Part shown: piece by piece, positions 1 to 10,559 of the stretch
How positions within the stretch are numbered: position 1 is the stretch's first letter
Layout: each line of letters opens with the position of its first letter
Source: Mayfieldus sp038040285
Lineage (GTDB): Bacteria > Actinomycetota > Thermoleophilia > Solirubrobacterales > 70-9
NCBI GenBank assembly: GCA_038040285.1
Contig: JBBPIN010000005.1
Location: 1-64,000, forward strand
Direction: 5' to 3'
DNA: 64,000 nucleotides
Made by a program: the position numbers and the translations under genes
The notes under the pieces: generated by a model
Told to the model about the DNA's origin: nothing
Seen by the model: the letters and a program-made list of their open reading frames with translations, nothing else
Databases searched by the model: none

Positions 1-2159
<2,159 letters not shown>

Positions 2160-2173
2160 CGCACGCAAACCAA

Positions 2174-2191
2174 CCGGACGCGGGGGTCCGG
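2174..2191 (-). terminator. GC hairpin upstream of mfd
   Basis: Perfect 6-bp stem CCGGAC/GTCCGG with a GCGGGG loop, 16 bases upstream of the mfd start and close to the first gap. It could end the transcript coming from the enoyl-CoA hydratase. There is no T tract, so a terminator role is only inferred. Confidence 0.35.
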
Positions 2192-2201
2192 CGGGTCGTC
2201 A

Positions 2202-2301
2202 NNNNNNNNNNNNNNNNNNNNNNNNNNNNNNNNNNNNNNNNNNNNNNNNNNNNNNNNNNNNNNNNNNNNNNNNNNNNNNNNNNNNNNNNNNNNNNNNNNN
2301 N
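2202..2301. other. Assembly gap (100 N)
   Basis: Run of exactly 100 N joining two contigs. Unlike the two other gaps in this window, the flanking sequences share no visible duplicated end, so some real sequence may be missing here. The gap removes the 3' end of the enoyl-CoA hydratase gene. Confidence 0.99.
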
Positions 2302-3011
2302 GGCCCGGAGCGCTGCCACTCGACCTGGCCCTCACCTTCGCGGGCCGTGCGCGCCTCCACCCCGTCCCACTCGTGCAGCATGCGCTTCAGGCGCGCCACC
2401 GCCTCGGGCGGGTGCTGGGCGACCTCCGCGGCCAGCTCCAGCGCCGCCCCCTCGGTGCCCGCCGCCGGTGCGACCCGGTTGACCAAACCGAGGCGCAGCG
2501 CCTCGTCGGCGGCGACGGTCCGCGATGAGAGCAGCAGGTACTTGGCGGTCGCCAGCCCGCAAAGCGTCACCAAGCGTGCCGGGCCGACCGGGACACCAAG
2601 CGCCGCGCCGGGAAAGCGCATCCGCAGGTTGGAGCCGCCGACCCGCATGTCGCAGCAGACCGCGATCTCGGCGCCGGCGCCGACCACGTCGCCATGGCAG
2701 ACGGCGATCGTCGGCTGCGGGAAGGCGGTGAGCGCGTCGTAGAGGTCGGCGAACAGCTGCATGCGCCGCAGCCCGCCCTCCTCGTCGAGCTGTTCCTTGA
2801 CGTCGGCCCCCGCCGAGAGGCCCATGTGGTCCGACGAGGAGACGACCAGCACTCTGACTCGCTCGTCGTCGCGGGCCTCCGCGAGCCGCGCCAGAAACTG
2901 CTCGAGCATCGCCGTGTTGATCGCGTTTCGCGCTTTCGGGCGCTCTAGGCGCAGCACGGCGACGCCCTGGTCGTCGACCTCGTAGGCGACCAGCGCCGCG
3001 TCCTCGCTCAC
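2302..3011 (-). CDS. Enoyl-CoA hydratase/isomerase family protein, truncated by gap
   Basis: Crotonase-fold protein, probably hydrating or isomerising enoyl-CoA thioesters. About 236 residues are visible, beginning with GTG at 3011, which overlaps the pth stop codon (GTGA), so the two are likely translationally coupled. Features of the family: RLERPKARNAINTAM at residues 23-37, the oxyanion-hole segment LSAGADVKE near residue 65, and PQPTIAVCHGDVVGAGAEIA near residues 97-116. The usual catalytic Glu position after GAALGVPVG is not clearly occupied (the sequence reads GVPVGPARL), so the exact reaction is uncertain. The family is about 255-265 residues long; the last 20-30 fall in the gap. Confidence 0.85.
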
Positions 3012-3622
3012 CCCGCCTCTTCCCCCTCGACGCCCGCGGAGATGCGCTCGACCAGGCGCTCTGCCTCGTCGGCGGCGCGCTCGATCAGCTCGCGGACCTC
3101 CTCGGGTGACTCGCGGAATTTCGAAAGCACGTAGCGCGAAACGATCTCGGGGTCGGTGGAATCGGGCCTGCCGACCCCGGCGCGCACCCGCCAGAAGTCG
3201 GCCCCGCCGAGTCCGTCGCGCAAGCTGCGGAGGCCGTTGTGGCCGGCGAGCCCACCGCCGAATCTGCTCTGCACCTCGCCGAATGGCAGGTCGATCTCGT
3301 CGTGAAGCACCACGATGCGATCGAGCGGCACCTTCAGCGAGCCGCGCGCCGGGCCGGCAGAGCTGCCCGCCTCGTTCATGTAGGTCTGGGGCAGGAGCAG
3401 GGCGACTCGGGGGCCGCCGGGCCCGGCGCGCCCCTCGGCAATCAGCCCCGCAAAGCGCTTGCGTGCCCTGGGCAGCTCCCAGCGGCTGGTCAGCAGATCG
3501 GCGATCTCGAAGCCGAGGTTGTGGCGGGTCGCCGCGTACTCCCGACCGGGGTTGCCCAGGCCGACAACGAGAATTCGTTCGCCGTCGCCCCCCTCCTCAG
3601 CGCGACGGCGGAACAGGCGCAG
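3008..3622 (-). CDS. pth: Peptidyl-tRNA hydrolase, probable CTG start
   Basis: Releases tRNA from prematurely dropped peptidyl-tRNA. Family signatures are complete: ILVVGLGNPGREYAATRHN (catalytic His in TRHN, Asn in GNPG), LPQTYMNEAG, VLHDEIDLPFG and GHNGLRS. The frame is open only from the TAG stop of rplY at 3625-3623, and no ATG, GTG or TTG occurs before the conserved GLGNPG. The first codon after that stop is CTG at 3622, preceded by AGGAGG at a good spacing, giving a 204-residue protein (family about 185-200). Start at CTG is my inference; a second CTG lies two codons later. The gene directly follows rplY, the usual bL25-Pth pairing, and overlaps the next gene by 4 bases. Confidence 0.92.
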   Translation of the reverse strand: MRLFRRRAEEGGDGERILVVGLGNPGREYAATRHNLGFEIADLLTSRWELPRARKRFAGLIAEGRAGPGGPRVALLLPQTYMNEAGSSAGPARGSLKVPLDRIVVLHDEIDLPFGEVQSRFGGGLAGHNGLRSLRDGLGGADFWRVRAGVGRPDSTDPEIVSRYVLSKFRESPEEVRELIERAADEAERLVERISAGVEGEEAG

Positions 3623-4369
3623 CTAGCCCTCCTCGCCGGAGTCGCCCTCGCCGGGCTCGCCGCCCTCGCCTTCGGCCTCTGCGGGCGCTTCCTCGCCCTC
3701 CGGGACCTCTTCGCCCTCGGGGACCTCTTCGCCTTCGGCCAGCTCCTCGCCCTCCTCGCCGACCAGGGCGGCCTCCTCCTCGATCTCCTCCAGCTCCTTC
3801 TCGAGCCTGGGGGGAGTGAGGGTCGCGATCGTGACCTCCTCGAGGTCCTCGGCGACGAAGGTGGCGCCCTGGGGCGGCGTCACCATCGAGAGCTGAATCG
3901 TGTCGTTGATGTCCATGTGAGAGACGTCGACGACGATGCGGTCCGGGATCTCCGTCGGCAGGGCCTCGACTGTCACCTCGCGGGTGATGTGCTCGAGCAC
4001 ACCGCCCTCCTTGGTGCCGGGGGCGTCCTCGGCACCCTCGACCTCGACCGGGACCTCGGCCTCGATCGCCTCGTCGAGCTTTACCTCGTTCAGGTCGAGG
4101 TGCTCGAGGTCGCCGCGCACCGGGTGGCGCTGCTGCTCCTTGACCACCACCGGCATGGCGCCTGATCCCTCGATCTCGAGGTCGAACAGGGCGTGGCCCT
4201 CGGAGAGAACGGCGCGGGCGTCGCGCTCGGGAACCTGGAACGGGCGCGCCTCCTCGCCGTTCGCGTAGACGACGCCGGGCACGAGGCCCTGGCGGCGCAG
4301 GCGGCGGCTCTCCCGCGAGCCGAACTCGCTGCGGGAGCTTGCCTTCAGGGTTGCGCGTCCGGAGGCCAT
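3623..4369 (-). CDS. rplY: 50S ribosomal protein bL25 (CTC form) with acidic tail
   Basis: Binds 5S rRNA in the large ribosomal subunit; the long CTC form is also linked to general stress. 248 residues starting at ATG 4369. The N-terminal bL25 domain reads RRLRRQGLVPGVVYANGEE and the second beta domain carries EIPDRIVVDVSHMDINDTI. After about residue 190 the protein becomes almost pure Glu/Gly/Pro, with the repeated unit EEVPEG occurring in tandem, ending GDSGEEG. This tail makes it longer than typical 200-220-residue CTC proteins. It is the first gene of the rplY-pth-hydratase string. Confidence 0.93.
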   Translation of the reverse strand: MASGRATLKASSRSEFGSRESRRLRRQGLVPGVVYANGEEARPFQVPERDARAVLSEGHALFDLEIEGSGAMPVVVKEQQRHPVRGDLEHLDLNEVKLDEAIEAEVPVEVEGAEDAPGTKEGGVLEHITREVTVEALPTEIPDRIVVDVSHMDINDTIQLSMVTPPQGATFVAEDLEEVTIATLTPPRLEKELEEIEEEAALVGEEGEELAEGEEVPEGEEVPEGEEAPAEAEGEGGEPGEGDSGEEG

Positions 4370-4426
4370 CGAGGGCTAGAGGATAGACAGGCAGTGCCAG
4401 GGCCGATAGCGTGACCCTCACCGCCC

Positions 4427-5056
4427 ATGGCGAAAGTCCTACCCCTGGCGATCACGATGATGGCCGGGCCGCAGATCATCTCGTCGATCATCTTCGTGAC
4501 CAGCGACAAGGGCCCGGTGAAGGTATCGCTCGCGTACGTCTCGGCGGTCGCGGTGGCCGCGACGACCGGGATCCTGATCGCGTTCGGTCTTGCCCATCTG
4601 CTCGGGAATGCGGTCGACCTCAACAACGACTCCGGGGAGTCCACGGTCGGCAAGGTGATCGAGATCGCGCTCGTGGGGCTGCTGATCGTGTTCGCCGTCA
4701 AGTCGTATCTCGGCCGCGAGACGGCCGAGCCGCCGAAGTGGATCGGGGCCCTGCAGGAGGCGGGTCCGAAACGCGCCTTCACCCTCGGCGTGACGCTGAT
4801 CCTGGTGATGCCGAGTGACTTCGTGGTCATGCTGACCACCGGTGTCCACCTGGTCGGCAACGGCCTGTCCTTTGTCTCGGCTCTGCCGTTGATCGGTCTG
4901 ACCACGCTGATCGCGGCGTTGCCGCTGATCGCGTTCCTGCTGTTCCGCAAGCGGGCCGAGAGCACCATGCCCAAGGTGCGCGACTGGATGAATTCGCACA
5001 GCTGGTTGATCAACATCTTCGTCGCCGCGCTGTTCATCGTTCTCATCGTCTCCTAG
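4427..5056 (+). CDS. GAP-family (Sap) integral membrane protein
   Basis: 209-residue membrane protein with six likely hydrophobic helices, starting at ATG 4427. The pattern matches the GAP/Sap family of actinobacteria (the sulfolipid-1-addressing protein of mycobacteria belongs here), thought to help move glycolipids across the membrane: AITMMAGPQIISSIIFVTS at the start, GVTLILVMPSDFVVML in the middle and a C-terminal helix INIFVAALFIVLIVS. It is divergent from rplY and stands upstream of the AarF-like kinase on the same strand. The substrate is unknown here. Confidence 0.6.
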   Translation: MAKVLPLAITMMAGPQIISSIIFVTSDKGPVKVSLAYVSAVAVAATTGILIAFGLAHLLGNAVDLNNDSGESTVGKVIEIALVGLLIVFAVKSYLGRETAEPPKWIGALQEAGPKRAFTLGVTLILVMPSDFVVMLTTGVHLVGNGLSFVSALPLIGLTTLIAALPLIAFLLFRKRAESTMPKVRDWMNSHSWLINIFVAALFIVLIVS

Positions 5057-5103
5057 CCACGCGGGCCGCCAGCGACGTCTTCCGAGCCAAGGGCCGGCAG
5101 GCA

Positions 5104-6561
5104 ATGCCCACCAGCCACAAGGGCCGGGGCTACCCTCTGCCCGTGTCCGAGGACCGCAAGATCCCCAAGGGCCGCATCCGTCGCTCGGCGAAGCTCGGCA
5201 CCACTCTCGGCGTGCAGGGAGCCCGATACGCCGGCACCAAGGCCGCCTCGGTGGCGCGCTCCGAGGAGGGCGCCCGCGAGAAGCTCGAGAACCGGCATCT
5301 CGAGGCCGCGCTGAAACTCATGGGGACGCTCGGCGAGATGAAGGGCGCGGCGATGAAGCTCGGCCAGATGGTCTCCTTTATCGATACCGAGTTCCTGCCG
5401 CCCGAGTACCGCGAGATCTACCAGGAGCAGTTCGCGAAGCTGCGCACCTCGGCACCCCCGATGCCGTGGAAGAGGGTGGTCAAGGTGCTCGAGGAGGAAT
5501 ACGAGCACGAGCCGCTGTCGGAGCTGTTCGCCGACATCGACGAGGAGGCGTTCGCCGCCGCCTCGATCGGCCAGGTCCACCGGGCCGAGTTGCCCAACGG
5601 CGCCCGCGTTGCTGTGAAGATCCAATACCCCGGGGTCGCCGAGGCGCTGGAGGCCGACCTCCGCAACGCCAGCACGATCGTGCGCCTCGCGAAGGCGATC
5701 GCGCCGGGGCTCGACCCGAAGGCGGTCGCCGAGGAGCTGCGCGAGCGCGTGCTCGAGGAGCTCGACTACGAGCACGAGGCGCAGGACCAGCGCAGCTTCG
5801 CCCGCGCCTATCGCGACCACCCCTTCATCTACGTCCCCGACGTCTACACGCGGCTGTCGCGCCGCCGCGTCCTGGTCACCGAGCTGGTCGAGGGAAGGGA
5901 CTTCGAGGACGTCAAGCAGCTCTCCCGCGAGGAGCGCAGCCGCTTCGGGGAGATCGTCTATCGCTTCGCCTTCGGCTCGATCTACCACCTCCAGCACTTC
6001 AACGCCGACACCCACCCCGGCAACTACATCCTGATGCCCGACGACCGCGTCGCCTTCATCGACTTCGGGATGACCAAGCGTCTCGACCGAGAGCAGATCG
6101 TGCTCGAGCAGCGCGCCGTCGACGCCGCCGTGCGCAAGGACCCCGAGAGCCTGCGCCAGGCGTTGCACGAGCTGGGCTTCGTCAAGAACCCGTCAAAGCT
6201 CGACGCCGAGCGCCTCATGGACCACGTGATGGTGGTCGGAGGCTGGTACCTGGAGGACCGCGAGTACGAGGTCAGCTCGCGGAGGGTGATGAAGGTGATC
6301 GAGTCGACCTCCGACCCCCGCTCCGAGTACTTCGACCTGATGCGGCGCGAGTCGGTGCCGGCCGAGGAGCTGATGGGGCGGCGCATGGAGACCGGTGTAC
6401 TCGCGGTGCTGGCGCAGCTGCACGCGAAGCGCAACTGGCACCGGATCATGCGCGAGTGGGTCTACGCCGATCCGCCGGAGACCGTCCTCGGGGAACAGGA
6501 GTGGGCCTACTTCGAGGAGCGCGGCGTCGCCCGCGTGCCGGGGCTCGCCGAATCCGCCTGA
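5104..6561 (+). CDS. AarF/UbiB (ABC1/ADCK) family atypical kinase
   Basis: 485-residue member of the UbiB/ADCK family, atypical kinases that support quinone or lipid metabolism. Diagnostic motifs are present: KGAAMKLGQMVS (the KxGQ motif), AAASIGQVHRAEL (nucleotide loop), VAVKIQYPG (catalytic Lys), ADTHPGNYIL and FIDFGMTK (metal-binding DFG). I use ATG 5104; a GTG at 5143 would remove 13 residues that look unconserved. No ubiquinone genes are nearby, so in this organism it may act on menaquinone or on membrane lipids. It follows the GAP-family gene by 47 bases and converges on the glycerophosphodiesterase gene. Confidence 0.88.
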   Translation: MPTSHKGRGYPLPVSEDRKIPKGRIRRSAKLGTTLGVQGARYAGTKAASVARSEEGAREKLENRHLEAALKLMGTLGEMKGAAMKLGQMVSFIDTEFLPPEYREIYQEQFAKLRTSAPPMPWKRVVKVLEEEYEHEPLSELFADIDEEAFAAASIGQVHRAELPNGARVAVKIQYPGVAEALEADLRNASTIVRLAKAIAPGLDPKAVAEELRERVLEELDYEHEAQDQRSFARAYRDHPFIYVPDVYTRLSRRRVLVTELVEGRDFEDVKQLSREERSRFGEIVYRFAFGSIYHLQHFNADTHPGNYILMPDDRVAFIDFGMTKRLDREQIVLEQRAVDAAVRKDPESLRQALHELGFVKNPSKLDAERLMDHVMVVGGWYLEDREYEVSSRRVMKVIESTSDPRSEYFDLMRRESVPAEELMGRRMETGVLAVLAQLHAKRNWHRIMREWVYADPPETVLGEQEWAYFEERGVARVPGLAESA

Positions 6562-6565
6562 ACAG

Positions 6566-7315
6566 CTACAGCTCCGCGAACAGCCGCGGGTCGTTGGAGC
6601 AGATTCCGTCGACGCCGAGATCCGCGAGGCGCCGCATTTGCTCCAGGTCGTCGACCGTCCAGGCGACCAGCTCGAGGCGGAGGTCATGGCAGGCGCGGAC
6701 AAGCCGGCGCGTGATCACCGGGTGGTAAGCCCAAATTGAGCCGACACCCAGCTGCGGCGCCCGGCGGCGCACGCTGCGGGGAAGCCGCCGCCGCAGCGAG
6801 ACGAGTGCCGCGAGCACCAGCGGCTTCGCCCATGGGATCGAGTTCCAGTCGCGGGTGATCTTCGGGACGGTCCAGCCAAGGCGCAGAGAGGGCTCAAGGC
6901 GGCGCAGCTCGCTCAGGCTCGAGACCTCCATGGTCGAGATCGCCGCCCGATCGACAAGGCCGCGGTCACGCAGCGCCGACACGACCTCGTCCTCGCGGCC
7001 GGCGAGCTTCAGGTCGAGGTCCAGCTGCACGCGGTCCAGCGGCGCGGTGGCGAACGCGTCGAGCGCCTCGGCAAGCGTCATCGGCTGACGCCGCTTCGCG
7101 TCTCCCCAGTCGTGGGCGATCAACAGCGGGCCGCCCGGCTCGGCGACCGGACCGGCCGCCGCCCGCCGCCAGTCGTCGCGGGCAGCGAAGTCCTCGCGCG
7201 GCCGCAGCACGTCGAGCTCGATCGTGTCGACGCCCGCCTCGACCGCCGCCTCGAAGCTCTCGATCGTGTTGCCCGGGCGGATCGAGTCTGCACCCTTGTG
7301 GCCGACCAGCAGCAT
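6566..7315 (-). CDS. Glycerophosphodiester phosphodiesterase
   Basis: Hydrolyses glycerophosphodiesters to glycerol-3-phosphate and an alcohol. 249 residues from ATG 7315. The GDPD signature runs VGHKGADSIRPGNTIESF then VEAGVDTIELDV (metal ligands E and D) and LIAHDWG (catalytic His). The C-terminal part ends with VAWTVDDLEQMRRLADLGVDGICSNDP, typical for the family. No signal peptide is seen, so it is likely cytoplasmic. The gene converges on the kinase gene with only 4 bases between stops and is divergent from the lipoprotein gene. Confidence 0.9.
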   Translation of the reverse strand: MLLVGHKGADSIRPGNTIESFEAAVEAGVDTIELDVLRPREDFAARDDWRRAAAGPVAEPGGPLLIAHDWGDAKRRQPMTLAEALDAFATAPLDRVQLDLDLKLAGREDEVVSALRDRGLVDRAAISTMEVSSLSELRRLEPSLRLGWTVPKITRDWNSIPWAKPLVLAALVSLRRRLPRSVRRRAPQLGVGSIWAYHPVITRRLVRACHDLRLELVAWTVDDLEQMRRLADLGVDGICSNDPRLFAEL

Positions 7316-7366
7316 CGGCCCAGACTACGCGGCGGGCGTCCCCCGCTGCGGTAGGTTGGGGCGTCG

Positions 7367-7771
7367 ATGGGGGAAGCGCGGAGAGCGAGGGTCGTGGCCG
7401 CGGCGCTGATGACGATCGCGCTCGCGGGCTGCGGTCCTTTTGGCGGTAAAAGCGAGGAGGACAAGGCGGGCGACGCGGTGACGCAGCTGATCGAGGCCCG
7501 CAACCAGGGCGATTTCGTGAAGGTCTGCAGCCTGATCGCCTCCCAGCAGCTCGCCAAGTTCAAGCAGGCCGGAACGACCTGTGAACAGGCGCTTCCGAAG
7601 CTGGCCCAGAAGGGGACGACGACGTCGATCAACGTCGAGCAGGTCCGGGTCAGCGGTGACCGCGCCACGGTCGACGCCACGGTGAGTCAGAACGGAGGAG
7701 CGGGCAACGCGCAGACGATCCTGCAGGTCAAGGAAGGCGGCGACTGGAAGGTCTCGCAGGTCGGTTTCTAA
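7367..7771 (+). CDS. Secreted lipoprotein, NTF2-like/DUF4878-type
   Basis: 134-residue lipoprotein. The N-terminus is positively charged followed by a hydrophobic stretch and a lipobox IALAGC near residue 22, so Cys22 is the expected lipidated residue. The mature part (AVTQLIEARNQGDFVKVC... VRVSGDRATVDATV... GGDWKVSQVGF) has the alternating pattern of NTF2-like DUF4878 proteins, which are small extracytoplasmic domains of unknown function. Two cysteines in the mature domain could form a disulphide. Confidence 0.72.
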   Translation: MGEARRARVVAAALMTIALAGCGPFGGKSEEDKAGDAVTQLIEARNQGDFVKVCSLIASQQLAKFKQAGTTCEQALPKLAQKGTTTSINVEQVRVSGDRATVDATVSQNGGAGNAQTILQVKEGGDWKVSQVGF

Positions 7772-7778
7772 ATACGCC

Positions 7779-7807
7779 TTGACGCGGAGTCCCCCGGGGC
7801 GTAGAAC
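7779..7807 (+). promoter_or_regulatory. Possible sigma70-type promoter of the DUF1059 gene
   Basis: TTGACG (7779-7784) followed after 17 bases by TAGAAC (7802-7807), upstream of the start codon at 7844 with an AAAGGAG ribosome site at about 7833. The -35 element is good and the -10 weak. Confidence 0.4.
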
Positions 7808-7843
7808 AACCCCTACAGGGCGGACACGAGAAAGGAGCGCTTT

Positions 7844-8071
7844 ATGGCGCGCAAGATGGCTGACTGCCGGCGGTTTCCGAGCGACTCGAATTGCTCGCTG
7901 ACGATCATCGGCGAAGAGGATGAGGTTGTGGAGGCCGCGGCGCAGCATGCGGTCACGGTGCACCAGCACGAGGACACCCCCGAGCTTCGCGACGAGGTTC
8001 GCGGCATGCTCGAGCCGGAGGAGAGCTACGCGCCCGGCGAGCGCGAGAAGGAGCCGATGCCCGGCTCCTGA
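7844..8071 (+). CDS. DUF1059 small protein
   Basis: 75-residue acidic protein. It resembles DUF1059: MADCRRFPSDSNCSLTIIG, then EDEVVEAAAQHAVTVHQH and EDTPELRDEVRGML. Function of the family is not established; small size and regular spacing of acidic residues are typical. A clear AAAGGAG ribosome site precedes ATG 7844 and a candidate promoter lies upstream, so it is likely expressed alone. Confidence 0.75.
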   Translation: MARKMADCRRFPSDSNCSLTIIGEEDEVVEAAAQHAVTVHQHEDTPELRDEVRGMLEPEESYAPGEREKEPMPGS

Positions 8072-8093
8072 GTCGCTTTCAAAAGACGCTGGT

Positions 8094-9119
8094 CTAGAAC
8101 AGCTGGTTTTCGCCGGCGAAGATCTCTGACACCGAATCGTCGGTGAAGATGCGCCGGATCGAGTCGGCGAACGTGCCGGCGGTCGAGAGCACCGTGATGT
8201 TGTCCGGCGCCTCCGGGCGCTGCGGGATCGTGTCGGTGACGACGATGCGCTCGATCCCGGAGCTCTCGAGGCGCTCAAAGGCCGGGTCCGAGAACACACC
8301 ATGCGTGGCGCAGGCGATCACCCGCGCCGCACCTTCCTCCTTGACGGTCTCCGCGGCGGCGCAGAGGGTGCCGGCGGTATCGATCATGTCGTCGACCAGG
8401 ACCGCCGTCTTGCCCTTCACGTCACCGACCACGTAGCCGATCTCGGCGACCTGCTGGGCGGGACGCTCCTTCTCCATCACCGCCCAGTGGGTGCCCAGCT
8501 TGCGGGCGAAGTTGCGCGCCATCTTCACCCGGCCCGCGTCGGGGGAGACGATCACCAGCTCCTCCGTGAGATTTTGGTCGATGAACCACTGGGTGAGCAT
8601 CGGCATCGCGGTCATGTGATCGACCGGGACGTGGAAGAACCCCTGCACCTGTCCGGCGTGCAGGTCCATGGTCAGCACCCGGTCCACCCCAACCCCCTCC
8701 AGGCACTTGGCGACCACCCGTGCGGAGATCGGCTCGCGGGGTGCCGACTTCTTGTCCTGGCGCGCGTAGCCGTACCAAGGCGACACGGCGATGATCCGGT
8801 GGGCCGAGGCGCCCTGCGCGGCGTCGATCATCATCAGCAGCTCCAGCAGCGCGTCGTTGGGGGTCATCCCTTCGGCCTCGTTGGCGGCGGTGGACTGGAC
8901 GAGGAAGACGTCGGCGCCGCGGATCGACTCCTCGTAGCGGCAGTAGACCTCCCCGTTCGCGAAGGTCTTCAGGTCGGCACGCCCGAGGTCGAGGTCGAGC
9001 TTGCCGGCGATCTTCGCCGCCAGCTCCATCGAGCAGCGTCCGCCGAACACCATCATCCGCTTCGAGTAGTCGTGCTGGATCGCCGTCGCGGCCGGACGCG
9101 GTTCCTCGATCGTGCTCAC
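8094..9119 (-). CDS. prs: Ribose-phosphate pyrophosphokinase (PRPP synthetase)
   Basis: Makes 5-phosphoribosyl 1-pyrophosphate from ribose 5-phosphate and ATP for nucleotide, His and Trp synthesis. 341 residues from GTG 9119, which overlaps the glmU stop as GTGA. Hallmarks: KTFANGEVYCRYEESIRG, WYGYARQDKKSAPREPISA, MDLHAGQVQGFF, VSPDAGRVKMA and the PRPP loop VLVDDMIDTAGTL. The order glmU-prs is conserved in many Gram-positive genomes and provides UDP-GlcNAc and PRPP synthesis from one transcript. Confidence 0.97.
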   Translation of the reverse strand: MSTIEEPRPAATAIQHDYSKRMMVFGGRCSMELAAKIAGKLDLDLGRADLKTFANGEVYCRYEESIRGADVFLVQSTAANEAEGMTPNDALLELLMMIDAAQGASAHRIIAVSPWYGYARQDKKSAPREPISARVVAKCLEGVGVDRVLTMDLHAGQVQGFFHVPVDHMTAMPMLTQWFIDQNLTEELVIVSPDAGRVKMARNFARKLGTHWAVMEKERPAQQVAEIGYVVGDVKGKTAVLVDDMIDTAGTLCAAAETVKEEGAARVIACATHGVFSDPAFERLESSGIERIVVTDTIPQRPEAPDNITVLSTAGTFADSIRRIFTDDSVSEIFAGENQLF

Positions 9120-10534
9120 GAGCCTGTCTCCTGGTCCTCTTCGGCCTGCTTCGCTCTGCGCTCTGCGTAGCCCTCGATGTGGCGCTGCTTGTCCTCCCGC
9201 GGAACGGCCAGCGCCCCGGGCGGGACATCCTTGCGGATCACCGCACCAGCGCCAGTGTAAGCGCCATCTCCGATGCTTACCGGCGCGACCAACATCGTGT
9301 CAACGCCGATCCGGCAGTGTTCGCCAATCACTGTGCGGTTTTTGCGGAATCCGTCGTAATTGGCGGTGATCGTCCCAGCGCCGAGGTTGGAGCCGGCGCC
9401 GATCTCGGCGTCCCCGACATAGGAGAGGTGGGGCACCTTGGCCCCCTCCCCCACCCGCGAGTTCTTGATCTCCACGAACGCTCCGGCCTTTGCACCCTCG
9501 GCGAGCACGGTCTGGGGGCGAATGTAGGCGAAGGGGCCAACCGCGCAACCATCCAGCACCTCGCATTCGACCAGGTAGGAGTGGGGAGCCGCCACCCGTT
9601 CGCCGAGCTTGCTGTCGATCAGCGTCGTGTTCGGCCCCACCACCGAGCCCGCGCCGACCTCGGTTCGGCCGCGGAGCGACGTCCCCGGTTCGATCGTCGC
9701 GTCGGCGGCGATCTCCACGTCGGCGTCGATCCAGGTCGCGCTCGGGTCGGTCACCGTGACGCCGGCCAGCATGTGGCGTTCGAGGATGCGCTCGCGGACC
9801 CTGGCATTTACCAGCGCCAGCTCAGCGCGATTGTTGACGCCGATGTTGACGCTGACGTCGTCGGCCTTGTGAGCCAGAACGCGCAGGCCCTGCTCGCGCA
9901 GCACCGTCAGCGTGTCACCGATGTAGTACTCGCCGGCGGCGTTGTCGTTGGAGATCCGCTCAACGGCGTCGGCAAGCGCACCGGCATCGAAGACGAACGT
10001 ATTTGTGTTCACCTCGTTGATCGCCAGCACCTCGGCGGGCACGCCCTCGGGGTGCTTGGTCTCGACGATGCGCTCGAACTCGCCGCCGGCGTCGCGGACA
10101 ATGCGGCCGAGCGACTCGGGATCGTCCCGATCAACCGTCACCACCGTGCCCGCGGCCCCGGCATCGTGATGGACCGCGACGACGCTTGCGATCAACTCGG
10201 CGGTGACCAGCGGATGGTCGCCATTCAGGACGACGACCACGCCGGAGTCCCGAATCGCCTCGAGCGCCGCCCGGATCGCGCCGCCGGTTCCGTCGGGCTG
10301 CGGCTGAACGAAGGACTCGGTCCCGTCCGGAAGCTGATCGGAGATGTCCAGATGCGGCGAAACGATCACGCCTATCCGCCCGGCCCCTGCCTCGCGCGCC
10401 GCAAGGATCGGCCAGGCGACCATCGGGCGACCGCAGACCGGATGCAGGACCTTGGGCAGGGAGGAGTGCATCCGGGTTCCCTCCCCGGCCGCCATCACGA
10501 GGACGGTTGGTGCGTCAGCGCGCGCGCCGTTCAC
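9116..10534 (-). CDS. glmU: Bifunctional GlmU: GlcNAc-1-P uridyltransferase / GlcN-1-P acetyltransferase
   Basis: Catalyses the last two steps to UDP-GlcNAc for peptidoglycan. 472 residues from GTG 10534, chosen because the conserved N-terminus TVLVMAAGEGTRMHSSLPK follows eight residues later; the open frame further upstream is non-homologous. The N-terminal half is the pyrophosphorylase (LNGDHPLVTAE, TNTFVFDA); the C-terminal half is a left-handed beta-helix of hexapeptide repeats (PFAYIRPQ, VPHLSYVGDAEIG, NYDGFRKNRTVIG). Overlaps prs by 4 bases. Confidence 0.97.
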   Translation of the reverse strand: MNGARADAPTVLVMAAGEGTRMHSSLPKVLHPVCGRPMVAWPILAAREAGAGRIGVIVSPHLDISDQLPDGTESFVQPQPDGTGGAIRAALEAIRDSGVVVVLNGDHPLVTAELIASVVAVHHDAGAAGTVVTVDRDDPESLGRIVRDAGGEFERIVETKHPEGVPAEVLAINEVNTNTFVFDAGALADAVERISNDNAAGEYYIGDTLTVLREQGLRVLAHKADDVSVNIGVNNRAELALVNARVRERILERHMLAGVTVTDPSATWIDADVEIAADATIEPGTSLRGRTEVGAGSVVGPNTTLIDSKLGERVAAPHSYLVECEVLDGCAVGPFAYIRPQTVLAEGAKAGAFVEIKNSRVGEGAKVPHLSYVGDAEIGAGSNLGAGTITANYDGFRKNRTVIGEHCRIGVDTMLVAPVSIGDGAYTGAGAVIRKDVPPGALAVPREDKQRHIEGYAERRAKQAEEDQETGS

Positions 10535-10559
10535 CTGCGAAATGGTAGGGACCGGCGCC

